Positions 8,713 through 18,846 are shown, counted from the first letter of the stretch. The stretch: DNA of 64,000 nucleotides from Thiohalobacter thiocyanaticus (GCF_002356355.1 NZ_AP018052.1:2604001-2668000); one strand, 5' to 3'. Numbers and translations: made by a program. The notes: generated from the sequence alone by a model not told the origin.

Positions 8713-9342
8713 TCATGAGGGTTCATCCGCGGCCAGCTGTGCCGCCTGCCACAGTTCGTCGAACGGCACGGCACCGTCCAGGCGATGGGTACCGACGAAG
8801 AAGGTCGGGGTGGCGCGCACCTCGAGCTGGGCTGCGGCCAGACGGTAGCGTTTCAGGTTGTCCTCGAAGCGGGGATCGGACCAGGCCTGATCGCCCAGCG
8901 ACTGTTCCAGCCCCTGCTCCTCGATAATGGCGCGCAGCACCGCCTCGTCGCCGAGGTTGCGGCCGTCGCGCAGGAAGGCCTCGAACAGGGCCCGGTGCAG
9001 GGGATAGAAGCTGGCCGCGCCCAGTTCCTTGGCCGCCTCGGCCAGCAGCAGCGCCTGATGCGAGTTGGCTGTGAAGCTGTGCTCGGCGAACTCCAGCCCC
9101 TCCTCGGCCGCCAGCACATCCAGGGCGGCCATCAGCTGCTCCCAGGTCTCGGGATCGTAGCCGAGCTCGCTCACCGGACGGCCCTCGGCCGGCGTCTCCG
9201 GATGGATCTCCAGCAGGCACCAGTTGATCTTCACCCGGAAGGATTCACGCAGCCGGTTCAGCCGCGCATCACCCACATAGCAGAACGGACAGATATAGTC
9301 CGAAAAGGCGGTGACCAGCAGTTCGCGCCTGGCATCAGTCAC
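8713..9342 (-). CDS. DsbA-family thiol oxidoreductase (FrnE-like)
   Basis: A 209-residue thioredoxin-fold protein of the DsbA superfamily. The redox motif is C18-P-F-C21 close to the N-terminus (SDYICPFCYVGDARL), and the cis-proline loop is ATPTFFVG near residue 180. There is no signal peptide, so unlike DsbA it should act in the cytoplasm, as do FrnE and the related 2-hydroxychromene-carboxylate isomerase group. It lies between htpG (3-base gap) and hslR (7-base gap) in a sigma-32 operon, which suggests a role in protecting or repairing cytosolic thiols under heat or oxidative stress. The function is inferred from fold and context. Confidence 0.82.
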   Translation of the reverse strand: MTDARRELLVTAFSDYICPFCYVGDARLNRLRESFRVKINWCLLEIHPETPAEGRPVSELGYDPETWEQLMAALDVLAAEEGLEFAEHSFTANSHQALLLAEAAKELGAASFYPLHRALFEAFLRDGRNLGDEAVLRAIIEEQGLEQSLGDQAWSDPRFEDNLKRYRLAAAQLEVRATPTFFVGTHRLDGAVPFDELWQAAQLAADEPS

Positions 9343-9345
9343 GGA

Positions 9346-11226
<1,881 letters not shown>

Positions 11227-11273
11227 GGGCTGGTAGTCCTCCCGTCTGCTATCGATTCGGATCAGGTGCGCAG

Positions 11274-11300
11274 ATATGGGCCGCGGGCCGGTTTTTCAAG
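11274..11300 (-). promoter_or_regulatory. Sigma-32 (heat-shock) promoter of the htpG operon
   Basis: On the minus strand CTTGAAA (11300-11294) is followed after 13 bases by CCCATAT (11280-11274), a near-consensus RpoH promoter. The -35 element overlaps the ogt stop codon. htpG and hslR are known sigma-32 genes in E. coli, which supports the call. Confidence 0.8.
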
Positions 11301-11796
11301 CCCCGGGATATCCCTCGTGGGCGAGCAGCCACTGCTTCATGGCCAGCCGCGGGCCGGACGTGGCACCGGCATAACCGCCGATGCCGGTGCGGGCCACCAC
11401 CCGGTGACAGGGCACCAGGACCGGGATGGGATTGCGGCGACAGGCCTGACCGACCGCGCGTGGAGCGCTGCCCAGGCGCGCGGCCAGTTCGGCGTAGGTC
11501 AGCACCGTGCCGGCCGGGATCGCGAGCAGGGCCTGTCGCAGCCGCTGCTGGAAGGCCGTAGTCAACGGGGCCAGTTCCGGCAGGTTCAGCGCGCTGGCGG
11601 GAGCGGCGAAATAGGCCTCCAGGGCGGCCAGGACAGGCGCTGCAGCGGACGCGACCGGTTGGCGTCGTGGCGGCTGCTCCAGGAGCTCGAGCCCGCGCAG
11701 CCGGTCATGGCCGTCGAGCCGGATGCCGAGCCAGCCGACGGGCGAGGCATGGACGGCCGCATACTCGATTGCATCAGGGAGGGGAGTTGCCTTCAC
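11296..11796 (-). CDS. ogt: Methylated-DNA-[protein]-cysteine S-methyltransferase
   Basis: A 166-residue O6-alkylguanine-DNA alkyltransferase. It carries the active-site motif PCHRVV with the acceptor cysteine, preceded by the helix-turn-helix region LTYAELAARLGSAPRAVGQACRRNPI. It removes methyl groups from O6-methylguanine by suicide transfer to the cysteine. There is no Ada regulatory domain, so it is an Ogt-type constitutive protein. The GTG at 11796 with a GGAGG site nine bases away fits the family length; an ATG at 11826 would add ten residues. The gene overlaps the end of the upstream TPR gene, suggesting translational coupling. The neighbouring htpG promoter begins within its stop codon. 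Confidence 0.9.
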   Translation of the reverse strand: MKATPLPDAIEYAAVHASPVGWLGIRLDGHDRLRGLELLEQPPRRQPVASAAAPVLAALEAYFAAPASALNLPELAPLTTAFQQRLRQALLAIPAGTVLTYAELAARLGSAPRAVGQACRRNPIPVLVPCHRVVARTGIGGYAGATSGPRLAMKQWLLAHEGYPGA

Positions 11797-13540
11797 CAGC
11801 GGAGGCCTCCAGCTGTTGCAGTTCATGGCGCAGCACCTCGCGCCGATTGGTGTCGCGGGTCGCCTTCAGCAGACCTTTCAGCAGACTGGCCGCATCCCCC
11901 TGCAGGCCGGCCGCGGCCAGCGCGCGGGCGGCATGATAGCGTGCCGTCTGGGCCCAGGGATCCATGGCATAGGGATCGGCCAGGATCGCCGAGCGCAGGA
12001 AATGCGCCGCGGCCCGTCGGTGCTGGTCCAATGCGGCATACGACTCGCCCAGCCAGAACAGCAGTTCGCGCTGCCCCTGCAAGGCCAGACGGGTCGGATC
12101 GATCCGCGCCAGCAGCGCGATGGCCTGCTCATGTTCCTTCAGGCGCTGCAGATCGAACACCACCTGCAGAAAGCGATCATGCGCGTCATTCTGCCAGTTC
12201 GCCTGATCGGCCAGCAGCTGCTCCAGCAGCGCCACCCCGGCGGCGATCCGCCCGTTCAATACCTGCACCCGGGCCCGCCGCAGCTGCCAGGCGAACTGCT
12301 GATCCTGCGCCGGCGCTGCCAGATCCTGCATCAGCGCCGAGGCGGTTTCCAGATCCTGACGGTCCAGCGCAAGGTCCACCAGAAGATAGCGCACCGGCGC
12401 CGGGATGTCCGCAATGTCCGGAAACCGGCTGCTGTCGAGATAGAGCGCATACAGCAGGTGCCCGCCGCCCGGCTCGGCCAGCACCAGCCGGGCCAGGTAA
12501 TCATGCGCCAGCGAGCGGTGTTCGGCGGTCTGGCCCTGCAGGGCCAATACCGCGAACAGGGCCCGGGCCCGGCGCGGCTGCTGTTCCATCGACTCGGTGG
12601 CGGCGAAGTACCAGCGTTGGTCCTGGCCGATCAGCAGCTGTTCGGCATTGCCCAGCTGTTCCCCCCAGGCCAGGTAGGCGCCCCACAGGGCCTCGCCGCT
12701 GAGTTCGAACAGGGTCGGATCGATTGACGCACCCTGCCCCAGTCCGGCCTCCAGGGCCGCCACCTGCCCGGCCCGGGCCTCGCGCACGGCATCGGCACGG
12801 GCCCGCACCGCCCACAGACGGGCACGCTGCAGCGGCGCCATGTCGTCCTGCGCCTGGGCGAGCACACGGTCGACCTCCTCGGCAAGGGCGCCGGCACTGT
12901 CCGGTGTCGACTGCAGCCGGGCCAGCCAGCGGTAGGGCCGGACCTGCGCCTGCTCCACCCCCTCCAGCAGTTCCAGGGCCCGGCCGGGCTGACCGGCACG
13001 CAGCAGTACCTTAGCGCCCAGCAGATACCATTCCGGACTGGTATCGGCATAGTCCTGTTGATACCGCAGCATGGCGGCCCGGGCATCGCCGATCGCCCCC
13101 GCCTGCAGGTAGCCGCGGATCAGCAACCGTCGCCAGCGCTGACGCACCGACGGCGGCGCCGCGGCCTCCCACAGGCTGCGGCGCAGCCGCTGACGGGCGG
13201 CCTCGATCCGCCCCAGTTCCAGTTCGGCCTCGGCCCGGCGGGTGACGAAATCCCGGGCCAGGCTCTCGGGGATCTCCGCCGGGGCCTGGCGCACGCGCTC
13301 GGCAATGCCCGCCCAGTCCCGGCGCAGTTCCAGTATGTACAGGCGCTCCTGCTCCCAACGGATCCAGCCGGACGGGTCGGCCGAAAACGCCGGCTGGCGG
13401 GCATCCATCTCCTGCAGGGCCAGGCCGTGTGCCCCGGCGCGGGCCAGATCCATCACCGCCTGCAGTTCATCGGCTGCCAGCGGCGGGCTGGCGCAGAACA
13501 GCGTCAGCAGCAGGAACGGCTTCAGGTCGGGGATGGGCAT
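11774..13540 (-). CDS. Periplasmic tetratricopeptide-repeat protein
   Basis: A 588-residue protein with a signal peptide (residues 1 to about 23, ending SPPLAADE) and an all-helical, alanine/leucine-rich body of TPR-like repeats; examples are WYLLGAKVLLRAGQPGRALELLEGV in pieces and FWLGESYAALDQHRRAAAHFLRSA. No catalytic motif is visible. Such proteins usually act as scaffolds in the cell envelope. It is followed by ogt with an overlap, and separated from rplS by a repeat and the rplS terminator. I do not recognise a specific family, and the function is unknown. Confidence 0.75.
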   Translation of the reverse strand: MPIPDLKPFLLLTLFCASPPLAADELQAVMDLARAGAHGLALQEMDARQPAFSADPSGWIRWEQERLYILELRRDWAGIAERVRQAPAEIPESLARDFVTRRAEAELELGRIEAARQRLRRSLWEAAAPPSVRQRWRRLLIRGYLQAGAIGDARAAMLRYQQDYADTSPEWYLLGAKVLLRAGQPGRALELLEGVEQAQVRPYRWLARLQSTPDSAGALAEEVDRVLAQAQDDMAPLQRARLWAVRARADAVREARAGQVAALEAGLGQGASIDPTLFELSGEALWGAYLAWGEQLGNAEQLLIGQDQRWYFAATESMEQQPRRARALFAVLALQGQTAEHRSLAHDYLARLVLAEPGGGHLLYALYLDSSRFPDIADIPAPVRYLLVDLALDRQDLETASALMQDLAAPAQDQQFAWQLRRARVQVLNGRIAAGVALLEQLLADQANWQNDAHDRFLQVVFDLQRLKEHEQAIALLARIDPTRLALQGQRELLFWLGESYAALDQHRRAAAHFLRSAILADPYAMDPWAQTARYHAARALAAAGLQGDAASLLKGLLKATRDTNRREVLRHELQQLEASAGEGNSPP

Positions 13541-13558
13541 CGGTTATGCGGATCAATG

Positions 13559-13654
13559 TGCAGGCTGGGTGGAGATGTTCAGTTCACATCGCAACCCATC
13601 CATCGCACGGCACGCCATGCAACGATGGGTTGCGCTACGCTCCACCCATCCTAC
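13559..13654. repeat. Double-hairpin repeat, diverged copy
   Basis: The left part (GCAGGCTGGGTGGAG..CGCAACCCATC) is degenerate. The right part (GATGGGTTGCGCTACGCTCCACCCATCCTAC) is intact. It lies upstream of the TPR gene and just past the rplS terminator. Confidence 0.65.
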
Positions 13655-13672
13655 AGGGTTTTGGTTCATTCC

Positions 13673-13706
13673 AAAAAAAACGCCACGCGAGTGACCCGCA
13701 TGGCGT
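13673..13706 (-). terminator. Rho-independent terminator of the rpsP-rimM-trmD-rplS operon
   Basis: On the minus strand the 10-bp stem ACGCCATGCG / CGCGTGGCGT (one G-U pair) with a seven-base loop is followed by eight T residues. It sits about 30 bases after the rplS stop codon. Confidence 0.9.
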
Positions 13707-13737
13707 CTCTGTGAGCTCGGTTCCGGCAGGAACGCGG

Positions 13738-14082
13738 TCAGATCTTTTCCTTGATCCGCGCCGACTTGCCGGAGCGCTCGCGCAGGTAGTACAGCTTGGC
13801 CCGGCGCACGTCGCCGCGGCGCTTTACCTTGATGCTGTCGATGGTGGTGCTGTAGGTCTGGAACACGCGCTCCACACCCTCGCCGTGCGAGACCTTGCGC
13901 ACGGTGAAGGCCGAATGCAGGCCGCGGTTGCGCTTGGCGATGACCACGCCTTCAAAGGCCTGGATACGCTCGCGGCTGCCCTCGACCACCTTCACATTGA
14001 CCACGACCGTGTCACCCGCGGCGAATTCCGGGATCTCACGCCCCATCTGTTCCTGTTCCAGTTCCTGGATGATGTTACTCAT
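13738..14082 (-). CDS. rplS: 50S ribosomal protein L19
   Basis: A 114-residue ribosomal protein of standard length with the L19 signature regions [17 protein letters not shown] and [16 protein letters not shown]. It sits at the 30S-50S interface. The start ATG overlaps the trmD stop codon (ATGA), indicating coupled translation. It is the last gene of the conserved rpsP-rimM-trmD-rplS operon and is followed by a strong terminator. Confidence 0.98.
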   Translation of the reverse strand: MSNIIQELEQEQMGREIPEFAAGDTVVVNVKVVEGSRERIQAFEGVVIAKRNRGLHSAFTVRKVSHGEGVERVFQTYSTTIDSIKVKRRGDVRRAKLYYLRERSGKSARIKEKI

Positions 14083-14852
14083 GACCTTCCCCTACCAGCG
14101 TCGCTGTCGTTGTTACCCGATTGTTCGATGAATGCCTCGAGCAGCCTGCGCTGCTCGTCCGTAAGATCCCGCTGTTCCAGCAGTTCCGGCCGCCGTCGCC
14201 AGGTGCGGCCCAGTGCCTGCTGCAGCCGCCAGCGCTCGATCGCGGCGTGATTGCCCTGCAGCAGCACTTCCGGCACCGCCATCCCGCCGATCCGCTCGGG
14301 GCGGGTGTAGTGCGGGCAGTCGAGCAGGCCGTTCATGAACGAGTCCTGCGCGGCCGAATCCTCGGCACCAAGCGCTCCCGGCAGCTGTCGGGTCAGGGCG
14401 TCGATCAGCACCATGGCCGGCAACTCGCCGCCGCTGAGCACATAGTCGCCGATGGACCACTCCTCATCGACATGCGCCTCGATGAAGCGCTCGTCAATGC
14501 CCTCGTAGCGCCCGGCGACCAGGAGCAACCGCTCGCAGGCCCCCAGATGCTCGACCCCGGCCTGATCCAGCCGCCGGCCCTGAGGCGAGAGACACACCAC
14601 CCGCCCCGGAGCCGGGTCCGCCGCCCGGGCCGCGGCCAGGGCGTCGGCCAGCGGCTGGTACAGCATGACCATGCCGGGGCCGCCGCCGTAGGGCCGGTCG
14701 TCCACCGTGCGGTGCCGGTCGTGCGTATAGTCGCGCGGATTCCAGCACACCAGCTGCAGCAGGCCCCGCTCGGCGGCGCGGCGGACCACGCCGCTGCCGA
14801 CCACCGCCTGCACCAGTTCCGGGAACAGGGTGAGGACGTCGATTCGGAGCAT
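14079..14852 (-). CDS. trmD: tRNA (guanine37-N1)-methyltransferase
   Basis: A 257-residue SPOUT methyltransferase with the trefoil-knot motifs [22 protein letters not shown] and [13 protein letters not shown]. It methylates G37 next to the anticodon of tRNAs reading CNN codons, preventing +1 frameshifting. The ATG at 14852 was chosen over a GTG two codons upstream because AGGTGAAC gives it a usable ribosome site. It lies in the standard rpsP-rimM-trmD-rplS order, with the rplS start inside its stop codon. Confidence 0.97.
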   Translation of the reverse strand: MLRIDVLTLFPELVQAVVGSGVVRRAAERGLLQLVCWNPRDYTHDRHRTVDDRPYGGGPGMVMLYQPLADALAAARAADPAPGRVVCLSPQGRRLDQAGVEHLGACERLLLVAGRYEGIDERFIEAHVDEEWSIGDYVLSGGELPAMVLIDALTRQLPGALGAEDSAAQDSFMNGLLDCPHYTRPERIGGMAVPEVLLQGNHAAIERWRLQQALGRTWRRRPELLEQRDLTDEQRRLLEAFIEQSGNNDSDAGRGRS

Positions 14853-14886
14853 GTTCACCTGTTCCTGAACTCGGGCCGGGTGGTGC

Positions 14887-15384
14887 CTAGAAGTCCGGGT
14901 CCCAGTCGACCTCGATCAGACCCTGCTCCAGATCCACCCTGCGGATCACGTCCGGCTGCACGAAGGGCAGCAGGCGTTCGCGCTCACCCTGCACCGCCAT
15001 CACGTCGTTGGCACCGGTGGCGAACAGGTGGCTGACCCGCCCCAGTTCGGTTCCCTCCAGCGTGACCACCCGCAGTCCTTCCAGGTCGGTCCAGTAATAC
15101 TCGCCCGGCGGCAGCGGCGGCAGCTGATCGCGCTCGATGGCGATGTCACAGCCGATCAGCGCCGCCGCCTGGTCGCGATCCTCGATCCCGGCCAGCTTGA
15201 CCACCACACCCTTGCCGTGGCGGCGGCCCTGTTCGACGCGGACGCTCTGCCACTCACCGTTGCACTGCAGATGCCAGTTGCGATAGGTGGCGATATTCTC
15301 CCGCGGTTCGGTATGCGAATAGACCTTTACCCATCCCTGCACACCGAACAACCCGCTGACACGACCGAGGACGACCCTGCTCAC
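14887..15384 (-). CDS. rimM: Ribosome maturation factor RimM
   Basis: A 165-residue protein with the RimM N-terminal barrel ([23 protein letters not shown] in pieces) and the C-terminal PRC-barrel ([13 protein letters not shown], ending IEVDWDPDF). It assists 30S maturation and 16S rRNA processing through binding S19. Its place between rpsP and trmD is conserved in gammaproteobacteria. Confidence 0.97.
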   Translation of the reverse strand: MSRVVLGRVSGLFGVQGWVKVYSHTEPRENIATYRNWHLQCNGEWQSVRVEQGRRHGKGVVVKLAGIEDRDQAAALIGCDIAIERDQLPPLPPGEYYWTDLEGLRVVTLEGTELGRVSHLFATGANDVMAVQGERERLLPFVQPDVIRRVDLEQGLIEVDWDPDF

Positions 15385-15417
15385 GCACCCCCCGTCCTGC
15401 CCTCAGGCAGCGGAAAT

Positions 15418-15669
15418 TCAGGCCGCGCTGGCGCGGTCCTGCTCGATCAGTTTGGCCACGCGCTCGGAGGCCTTGGCGCCCTTGGACAGCCAGTAGCCGA
15501 TACGCTCCTGGTCCATCTGCAGCTTGACATCCTGACCGCTGGCGATCGGGTTGAAGAAGCCCACCCGCTCGATGTAGCGACCGTCACGGCGATTGCGGTT
15601 GTCCGTCACCACGATGTGGTAGAAGGGACGCTTTTTGGCGCCGCCGCGCGCCAGTCGTATCGTGACCAT
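15418..15669 (-). CDS. rpsP: 30S ribosomal protein S16
   Basis: An 83-residue S16 with the canonical start [20 protein letters not shown] and the region [10 protein letters not shown]. It is first in the rpsP-rimM-trmD-rplS operon. A promoter with near-consensus -35 and -10 boxes and a GC-rich discriminator, typical of growth-rate and stringently controlled operons, lies about 95 bases upstream. The neighbouring ffh is over 850 bases away, farther than usual, because of the intervening small RNA region. Confidence 0.98.
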   Translation of the reverse strand: MVTIRLARGGAKKRPFYHIVVTDNRNRRDGRYIERVGFFNPIASGQDVKLQMDQERIGYWLSKGAKASERVAKLIEQDRASAA

Positions 15670-15763
15670 GTATATCCTGACCTCTGTGACTTCGTGCTTG
15701 CGCTGGATTTCGATTCAGCCAAAGGTGCGCCCTCCGGCGGCACCCAGATTCGGTAAACGGCGC

Positions 15764-15791
15764 ATTCTACGCAATTTCCAGCAAATGTGAA
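15764..15791 (-). promoter_or_regulatory. Promoter of the rpsP operon
   Basis: On the minus strand TTCACA (15791-15786) and TAGAAT (15769-15764) are 16 bases apart and are followed by GCGCCG, a GC-rich discriminator. The predicted transcript start near 15757 leaves a leader of about 90 bases. Confidence 0.6.
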
Positions 15792-16127
15792 GCCCGCCGA
15801 CCGACGCCGGTGGCGCGGGACCCGACAACAGGCCCGCCTGCGAGGGCGTTGTCGGCAGATTTTACGGAATTATGGCCCTGTCGCCCGATCCCGCCCGCGC
15901 ACCCCAGATGTGCTGCGTGGCGTCGAAATAACTTACATTACGAAAAACAAATATTAATTATTTCTTATATTTAAGTTTAGCCCTTGTTTTTGAATTCGTT
16001 TTTGCACTGAATACCGGACATGCGGGGTGGGATTCACTGTCGACATTTTTTGCAATTTGCAATCCGATTTCTGCCAGAGACTGACTGTTTCACTCTAACT
16101 GACTGATGTTCAATATGAAACAAAAAC
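15792..16127. other. Upstream region of the putative sigma-54 RNA
   Basis: No gene is seen here. The first 110 bases are GC-rich with an inverted repeat CCGACAAC/GTTGTCGG (15822-15855). From about 15920 the segment becomes strongly AT-rich, the kind of flexible DNA often found where activators loop to a sigma-54 promoter. A perfect inverted repeat TGTTTCA (16086-16092) / TGAAACA (16116-16122) sits just before the promoter and could be an activator site. Confidence 0.45.
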
Positions 16128-16143
16128 TGGCACAGGCATTGCT
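16128..16143 (+). promoter_or_regulatory. Sigma-54 promoter
   Basis: TGGCAC (16128-16133), five bases, then TTGC (16139-16142) followed by T. It matches the RpoN -24/-12 consensus, with the invariant GG and GC exactly ten bases apart. Transcription would begin near 16154 on the plus strand. It lies in an AT-rich island away from any plus-strand protein gene. Confidence 0.75.
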
Positions 16144-16153
16144 CTGTCATTGG

Positions 16154-16357
16154 GGCACAAAACAACAACAATCCAGTCGGTGGAGTCGAGCTTTACAACA
16201 AACAAGAAATGGAGGAGTTGCCCGGATAACAAAATAAACGGGTTTCAGCGGCAGCCTGACGACAGCGAGCAAATATAAAAACATCTGTTGAAAGTCTGCT
16301 ACGCGACAGCGCGACATTGGCGGCGGCACCGGAAACGGTCCGCCGTTTTTCTTTTTT
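16154..16357 (+). ncRNA. Putative sigma-54-dependent small RNA with Hfq-type AAN motifs
   Basis: The interval from the predicted start of the sigma-54 promoter to the end of a strong terminator is about 200 bases and has no credible reading frame. It contains several A-rich stretches of the (AAN)n type bound by the distal face of Hfq: AACAACAACAA at 16161-16171, AACAAGAAA at 16201-16209, AACAAAAT at 16228-16235, and a looser one at 16271-16282. They are separated by short stems such as TCAG..CTGA and CTGT..ACAG. This layout resembles Pseudomonas CrcZ/CrcY, which are RpoN-dependent and sequester Hfq/Crc. No sequence match to those RNAs is claimed. The RNA is on the opposite strand to both ffh and rpsP. 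Its existence is a prediction. Confidence 0.6.
16321..16357 (+). terminator. Rho-independent terminator of the putative small RNA
   Basis: The stem CGGCGG-ACC / GGT-CCGCCG (nine pairs with one bulged C) closes a GGAAAC loop and is followed by TTTTTCTTTTTT on the plus strand. There is no T run on the minus strand, so it serves only plus-strand transcription. Confidence 0.88.
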
Positions 16358-16524
16358 CAGTAAGAAGTGAGAAGTGAGGCAGCTTTTCTGCAGGCCCGCA
16401 TTTTACCTCGGCCCTCTTCCCGACAAAGGCCGGATCCACACCCCCTTGCGGTCACTGGATCCCGGCCTTCGCCGGGATGACGGGGAATGCGCAGGATGAC
16501 AGAGAGCAATATTGCTCCCCACTC
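16358..16524. other. Spacer between the small RNA terminator and ffh
   Basis: About 165 bases without a gene. Its only recognisable content is one half-copy of the CGTCAT..ATGACG repeat family at 16454-16482 (CTGGATCCCGG..GATGACG). Confidence 0.6.
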
Positions 16525-17880
16525 CTAAAACGGCAATCCCTGCGGCAGCTTGCCCTTCATGCCCCGCAGCATCTTCGCCATGCCGCCCTTGGACATCTTC
16601 TTCATCATCTTCTGCATCTGGGTGAACTGCTTGAGCAGCTTGTTCACGTCCTGCACCTGGGTGCCGGAGCCGTTGGCGATGCGGCGCTTGCGCGAGCCCT
16701 TGATGGCGTCCGGGCGCCGGCGCTCCTGCGGGGTCATGGAATTGATGATGGCCACCATGCGCACCAGTTCGCGGTCGTCCATATGCCCCTGCACCCCCTT
16801 GGGCAGATCCCCCATGGGCAGTTTGTCCATCAGCCCGGCCAGACCGCCCATGCTCATCATCTGCTGCAGCTGGTCGCGGAAGTCCGCCAGATCGAAGCCC
16901 TTGCCCTTCTTGAGCTTGGTGGCAAGCTGCTCGACCTTCTCGCGGTCGACCTTCTGCTCGGCCTCTTCCACCAGGCTGAGCACGTCACCCATGCCCAGGA
17001 TGCGCGAGGCCACCCGCTCGGGGTGAAAGGGTTCGAGCGCGGTGGTCTTCTCGCCCACGCCCAGGAACTTGATCGGCTTGCCGGTGATGTGGCGGATGGA
17101 CAGCGCCGCACCGCCGCGGGCATCGCCGTCGGTCTTGGTGAGCACGACGCCGGTCAGCGGCAGGGCATCATGGAAGGCCCTGGCGGTGTTGGCCGCGTCC
17201 TGGCCGGTCATGCTGTCGACCACGAACAGGGTCTCGACCGGGTTGACCGCCTCATGCAGGCGCCGGATCTCCTCCATCATGTCGGCGTCGATGTGCAGCC
17301 GGCCGGCGGTATCGATGATGACCACGTCGATGAACTGCCTGCGGGCCTGATCGATGGCGCCGGTGGCGATATCCACCGGGTCCTGGTCGGTACTGCTGGG
17401 GAAGAACTGCGCACCGACCTCGCCGGCAACGGTCTCCAGCTGCTTGATGGCCGCCGGACGATAGATGTCGCAACTCACCACCAGTACGGATTTCTTCTGC
17501 TTCTCGCTCAACCAGCGCGCCAGCTTGCCGGTGCTGGTGGTCTTGCCCGAGCCCTGCAGTCCGGCCATCAGGATCACGGCCGGCGGCTGCACATTGAGGT
17601 TCAGGCCTTCGTTGGCCTCACCCATGGTGGCGACCAGTTCCTGATGCACCACCTTGACCAGGGCCTGGCCGGGCGTGAGGCTCTTGAGCACTTCCTGACC
17701 GACGGCGCGCTCGCGCACCCGGTCAATCAAGGCCTTGACCACGGGCAGGGCCACGTCGGCCTCCAGCAGGGCCATGCGCACCTCGCGCAGGGTGTCCTTG
17801 ATGTTGTCCTCGGTCAGGCGGCCCTGGCCACGCAGCCGTTTCAGGGTCTGGCCGAGACGATCGGAGAGATTTTCAAACAT
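16525..17880 (-). CDS. ffh: Signal recognition particle protein Ffh (SRP54)
   Basis: A 451-residue SRP GTPase. The N domain starts MFENLSDRLGQTLKRLRG. The G domain has P-loop GLQGSGKTTS, DTAGRLHIDADMM and TKTDGDARGG. The C-terminal M domain is methionine-rich (MQKMMKKMSKGGMAKMLRGM) and binds 4.5S RNA and signal sequences. It directs inner-membrane proteins to FtsY and SecYEG. The start at 17880 is the family start; a longer frame upstream is not conserved. Its neighbours ypjD, corB and the rpsP operon match the E. coli arrangement. Confidence 0.98.
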   Translation of the reverse strand: MFENLSDRLGQTLKRLRGQGRLTEDNIKDTLREVRMALLEADVALPVVKALIDRVRERAVGQEVLKSLTPGQALVKVVHQELVATMGEANEGLNLNVQPPAVILMAGLQGSGKTTSTGKLARWLSEKQKKSVLVVSCDIYRPAAIKQLETVAGEVGAQFFPSSTDQDPVDIATGAIDQARRQFIDVVIIDTAGRLHIDADMMEEIRRLHEAVNPVETLFVVDSMTGQDAANTARAFHDALPLTGVVLTKTDGDARGGAALSIRHITGKPIKFLGVGEKTTALEPFHPERVASRILGMGDVLSLVEEAEQKVDREKVEQLATKLKKGKGFDLADFRDQLQQMMSMGGLAGLMDKLPMGDLPKGVQGHMDDRELVRMVAIINSMTPQERRRPDAIKGSRKRRIANGSGTQVQDVNKLLKQFTQMQKMMKKMSKGGMAKMLRGMKGKLPQGLPF

Positions 17881-17943
17881 AGACTTGCAATCCACCCTCG
17901 GCGCCATGCGCCGCCGGTCATACCAGGGAACCTCTGTTCAATC

Positions 17944-18014
17944 CGTCATACCGGCGCAGGCCGGGATCCAGTCGGTTTCAGAATACATGGATCCCGGCCT
18001 GCGCCGGGATGACG
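17944..18014. repeat. CGTCAT..ATGACG repeat, full copy
   Basis: The paired form of family B: CGTCATACCGGCGCAGGCCGGGATCC and its inverted partner GGATCCCGGCCTGCGCCGGGATGACG, flanking a short centre. It lies between ffh and the MBL-fold gene. Confidence 0.8.
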
Positions 18015-18054
18015 AAAAGGAGATTCGGAGGTTCTGAAAAGAATACAGAGGGAA

Positions 18055-18846
18055 TTATAGCTGGATCAGCTGGCCGCCGGCCAGACGCCGGAAATCCAGT
18101 TGCGGCAGCCGGCGCCGGAGCTGGGCCAGAATGCGATCCTCGGCCCCGGGCTTGAGGTGGGTGATGAAGACCCGGGTGGCGTGCTCGAGCTTGGCCAGAT
18201 CCGCAATCAGGGTGCGGGGGCAATAGTGGAAGGCCTTGCCCGCGAGCTCCTCGTCCTCGTCGGCGAAGGCGCATTCCACCACCAGCGCATCAAGCCGGGC
18301 CTGGCGGTTGAGTACCGGCCACAGGGTGTCGTTGGTGGTGGTATCACCGCTGAAGGCGAACGTCCGTCCGCCCTTCTGAATGCAGTAGGCCACGCCGGGC
18401 ACGACATGGTTGACCTCGATCATCTCGATACGACGACCGCCGAGTTCGACGCTTTCGCCCGGATGCATCTCCTCGAAGCGGATCACCGGCCGGCCGGCCG
18501 TGGGCAGGACGGAGAAATCGGGCCAGATCACCCAGTTGAAGATATGCTCGCGCAGCGCCCTCAGCGTGGGCGGCGCGGCATGCACCACCACCGGCTCGGT
18601 GATATCGCCGAAGATGGAATCCACCATCAGCGGGATGCCGGCCAGATGATCCAGATGCGAATGGGTGAGGAAGATATGGCGGATGGCCTTCATTTCCTCC
18701 AGCGACAGGTTGCCCAGGCCGGTGCCGGCATCGATGAGGATGTCGTCATCGACCTGGAAGCAGGTCGTGCGCAGCTCGCCGCCGATGCCGCCGCTGCAGC
18801 CCAGCGTTCGAATCTGCATTGTGTCCAGTCCGACTGCCTGTTCCAT
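18055..18846 (-). CDS. MBL-fold phosphodiesterase, probable 3',5'-cyclic-nucleotide class
   Basis: A 263-residue metallo-beta-lactamase-fold hydrolase. The metal motif THSHLDHLAG matches the HxHLDHxxG core of class II cyclic-nucleotide phosphodiesterases. Further ligands are seen in VNHVVPG, FSGDTT and FITHLKPG. The most likely reaction is hydrolysis of cAMP or cGMP, though RNase Z-like or other phosphodiester substrates are possible. It has no signal peptide. The start 18846 has an AGGA ribosome site; 18819 (MQIRTLGCSGG) is an alternative nearer the conserved fold. It lies between ffh and the divergent ypjD. Confidence 0.75.
   Translation of the reverse strand: MEQAVGLDTMQIRTLGCSGGIGGELRTTCFQVDDDILIDAGTGLGNLSLEEMKAIRHIFLTHSHLDHLAGIPLMVDSIFGDITEPVVVHAAPPTLRALREHIFNWVIWPDFSVLPTAGRPVIRFEEMHPGESVELGGRRIEMIEVNHVVPGVAYCIQKGGRTFAFSGDTTTNDTLWPVLNRQARLDALVVECAFADEDEELAGKAFHYCPRTLIADLAKLEHATRVFITHLKPGAEDRILAQLRRRLPQLDFRRLAGGQLIQL

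Noticed and set aside
16107-16122. NifA site TGT-N10-ACA before the sigma-54 promoter
   Set aside because: The spacing fits TGT-N10-ACA, but it lies only 6 bases from the -24 box, too near for an enhancer site, and no nitrogen-fixation gene is present.
16115-16237. A 40-codon ATG frame (MKQKLAQALLCHWG..) in the ffh-rpsP gap
   Set aside because: It has no ribosome site, the sigma-54 promoter lies inside it so the RNA would start after its ATG, and its composition is unlike a protein. The RNA interpretation explains the region better.
16150-16330. A c-di-GMP (GEMM) or other known riboswitch
   Set aside because: The conserved GEMM core was not found, and there is no downstream plus-strand gene for it to control.
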